DNA of 64,000 nucleotides from NCBI GenBank assembly GCA_018261755.1, contig JAGTRJ010000006.1, forward strand, positions 1-64,000, given 5' to 3'. The notes beneath the pieces were generated by a model that was given only the letters and a program-made list of their open reading frames with translations, searched no databases and was not told where the DNA came from. Positions 62,738-64,000 of the stretch are shown piece by piece. This DNA comes from Burkholderiaceae bacterium (GTDB taxonomy: Bacteria > Pseudomonadota > Gammaproteobacteria > Burkholderiales > Burkholderiaceae_D). The position numbers and the translations under genes were made by a program. How positions within the stretch are numbered: the first letter of the stretch is position 1; each line of letters begins with the position of its first letter.

Positions 62738-63781
62738 ATGCAAAAGATCCCTCTTGGCAGCAGCAATCTGTGTGTGACCAAGCTGTGCCTGGGCACGATG
62801 ACTTTCGGCGAACAGAATGACAGCACCGAAGCGCACAGCCAGCTCGATTACGCGCTGGAGCGCGGCATCAATTTCATCGACACCGCTGAAATCTATCCGG
62901 TGATGCCGCGCCCGGAAACGCAGGGTAAAAGCGAGCGCATCATCGGCGAATGGCTGCAAAAAAGCGGCAACCGCGACAAGGTCATCCTGGCGACCAAGAT
63001 TACCGGCCCATCGCGCAATATCGACTGGATACGCGGCAGCAAGAATGACTTGAACGAAGCGAACATCCGCGCCGCGGTCGAAAGCAGCCTGAAGCGTCTG
63101 CAGACCGACTACATCGACCTGTACCAGTTGCACTGGCCGAGCCGCAACGTGCCGATCTACGGCCAGATCTGGTTCAACCCGGAAGCCGAGCGCCCCTGTA
63201 CGCCGATCGAGGAAACGCTGGCGGCGCTGGACCTGCTGGTCAAGGAAGGCAAGATTCGCCACATCGGCGTATCGAACGAATCCGCCTGGGGTGTATGCGA
63301 ATACATCAAGCTGGCCGAAATGAAGGGCTTGCCGCGCATCGCCTCGATCCAGAATGCCTACCATCTGGGCAACAGGATATTCGAATCCGGGCTGGATGAA
63401 GTCTGCTTCCGCGAAAACGTCGGGCTAATCGCCTATAGCCCGCTTGGCTTTGGCCAGTTGACCGGCAAATATGTGGACAACCCGCAAACGCCGGGCCGAT
63501 TGACGATTTTCCCCGCGTCATGGAGTCCGCGCTTTCTGCGCCCGACGATGGTCGAAGCGACCAAGCGCTATGTGGCGCTGGCGCGCGACAACGGGCTGAC
63601 GCCGGCGCAGATGGCACTGGCCTGGTGCTATTCGCGCTGGTTCATCGACGCCACCATCATCGGCGCCACGCACCTGTCGCAACTGCAGGAAAACATCGAT
63701 GCATTGTCGATTGAACTGTCCGACGAAATCGTCAAGGAAATCAATGCGATTCACGCCGACATCATGAATCCCGGGCAGTGA
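62738..63781 (+). CDS. Aldo/keto reductase (Tas-like)
   Basis: The 347-residue protein is an aldo/keto reductase barrel: VTKLCLGTMTFGEQND, GINFIDTAEIYPVMPRPETQG (catalytic Asp and Tyr), ATKI (Lys), DLYQLHWPSRNVPIYGQ, and YSPLGFGQLTGKY. The long insert after the His and the RPETQG loop are typical of the Tas/YghZ subgroup. Likely NADPH-dependent; substrate unknown. It starts 22 bases after pyrD. The last 20 bases overlap the convergent carrier-protein gene. Confidence 0.9.
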   Translation: MQKIPLGSSNLCVTKLCLGTMTFGEQNDSTEAHSQLDYALERGINFIDTAEIYPVMPRPETQGKSERIIGEWLQKSGNRDKVILATKITGPSRNIDWIRGSKNDLNEANIRAAVESSLKRLQTDYIDLYQLHWPSRNVPIYGQIWFNPEAERPCTPIEETLAALDLLVKEGKIRHIGVSNESAWGVCEYIKLAEMKGLPRIASIQNAYHLGNRIFESGLDEVCFRENVGLIAYSPLGFGQLTGKYVDNPQTPGRLTIFPASWSPRFLRPTMVEATKRYVALARDNGLTPAQMALAWCYSRWFIDATIIGATHLSQLQENIDALSIELSDEIVKEINAIHADIMNPGQ

Positions 63782-64000
63782 GCTTCTCGTTCAGGTAATC
63801 CAGCACATTGTCCAGCGTCACCAGCTTCGCATAATCGGCTTCCGGGATTTCAACCTTCAGCCGGTTGTGCAAGCCAATCAGAAAATTGAGCCAATCCATC
63901 GAATCCAGATCGACCTGATTGCGCAACGGCTGGTCCGCCACCAGTTCGCCCTCCTCGACTTCGGGCGCAATCGAACGTAAAGTGGCAATCACGATTGGGC
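63762..64000 (-). CDS. Acyl-carrier-protein-like protein, 5'-truncated by window edge
   Basis: About 79 residues are visible. The 4'-phosphopantetheine site is the Ser in QVDLDSMDWLNFLIGLHNRL, followed by IPEADYAKLVTLDNVLDYL. The reading frame stays open to the window edge, so the N-terminus is probably outside; a GTG at 63992 is possible but less likely. It is a discrete carrier protein not obviously the fatty-acid AcpP (the DSMDW motif is different), perhaps for a secondary pathway. Confidence 0.75.
   Translation of the reverse strand, partial: PIVIATLRSIAPEVEEGELVADQPLRNQVDLDSMDWLNFLIGLHNRLKVEIPEADYAKLVTLDNVLDYLNEKLTARDS

Overview
The window looks like a chromosome segment of a GC-rich betaproteobacterium, probably Burkholderiales and Oxalobacteraceae-like. 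The grounds are a Cupriavidus-type soluble NAD-linked formate dehydrogenase operon, the neighbour pairs aat-pyrD and queG/tsaE/amiC, the high GC of the backbone, and the overall protein flavour. This placement is inference; no rRNA is present.

Bases 1-33,000 are ordinary backbone. They are dominated by formate and molybdenum metabolism. A GltD-like flavoprotein faces away from two HydN-like ferredoxins and an FdhF-type formate dehydrogenase with Cys at the usual selenocysteine position. Next come a TrmO-like tRNA methyltransferase, an aldehyde dehydrogenase broken by an internal deletion, and divergent modA/modE. The fdsG-fdsB-fdsA-fdsD operon follows, then a ModE-HTH regulator divergent from fdhD. 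After that come dam, tRNA-Arg(CCG), amiC-tsaE, queG, ogt-xerD, plsY, an ECF sigma factor with a Cys-rich membrane partner, and a LysR/AEC transporter pair. A family of about 120-bp interspersed repeats sits directly downstream of several of these genes.

Bases about 33,129-59,546 are a foreign, visibly less GC-rich island at the stop codon of amtB. I read it as two tandem Tn7-like elements. The inner, complete one (about 35,671-59,546) has matched TGATC ends and arrays of a CCGACAGACTTTATT-type repeat. Its core is tnsA-tnsB-tnsC on the minus strand, divergent from an XRE regulator and two tniQ genes. The outer one is a remnant that keeps the last bases of a tniQ2, one cargo gene (a metallophosphoesterase) and its right end, which abuts the left end of the inner element. 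The amtB terminator lies inside the transposon right end.

The inner element's cargo reads as a defence island. It holds a STAND/HEPN-like NTPase with a companion, an ABC three-component (ABC-3C) system, an Abi-like gene, a DUF4917/SIR2-like gene and a short tyrosine recombinase. It ends with a two-gene module of an HD + Hsp90-type ATPase protein and a Lit-like (peptidase U49) metalloprotease, which is the best candidate for an undescribed system.

Bases 59,547-64,000 return to backbone: amtB with a sigma-54 promoter and an NtrC-like site, then aat, pyrD, an aldo/keto reductase and a partial acyl-carrier-protein gene.
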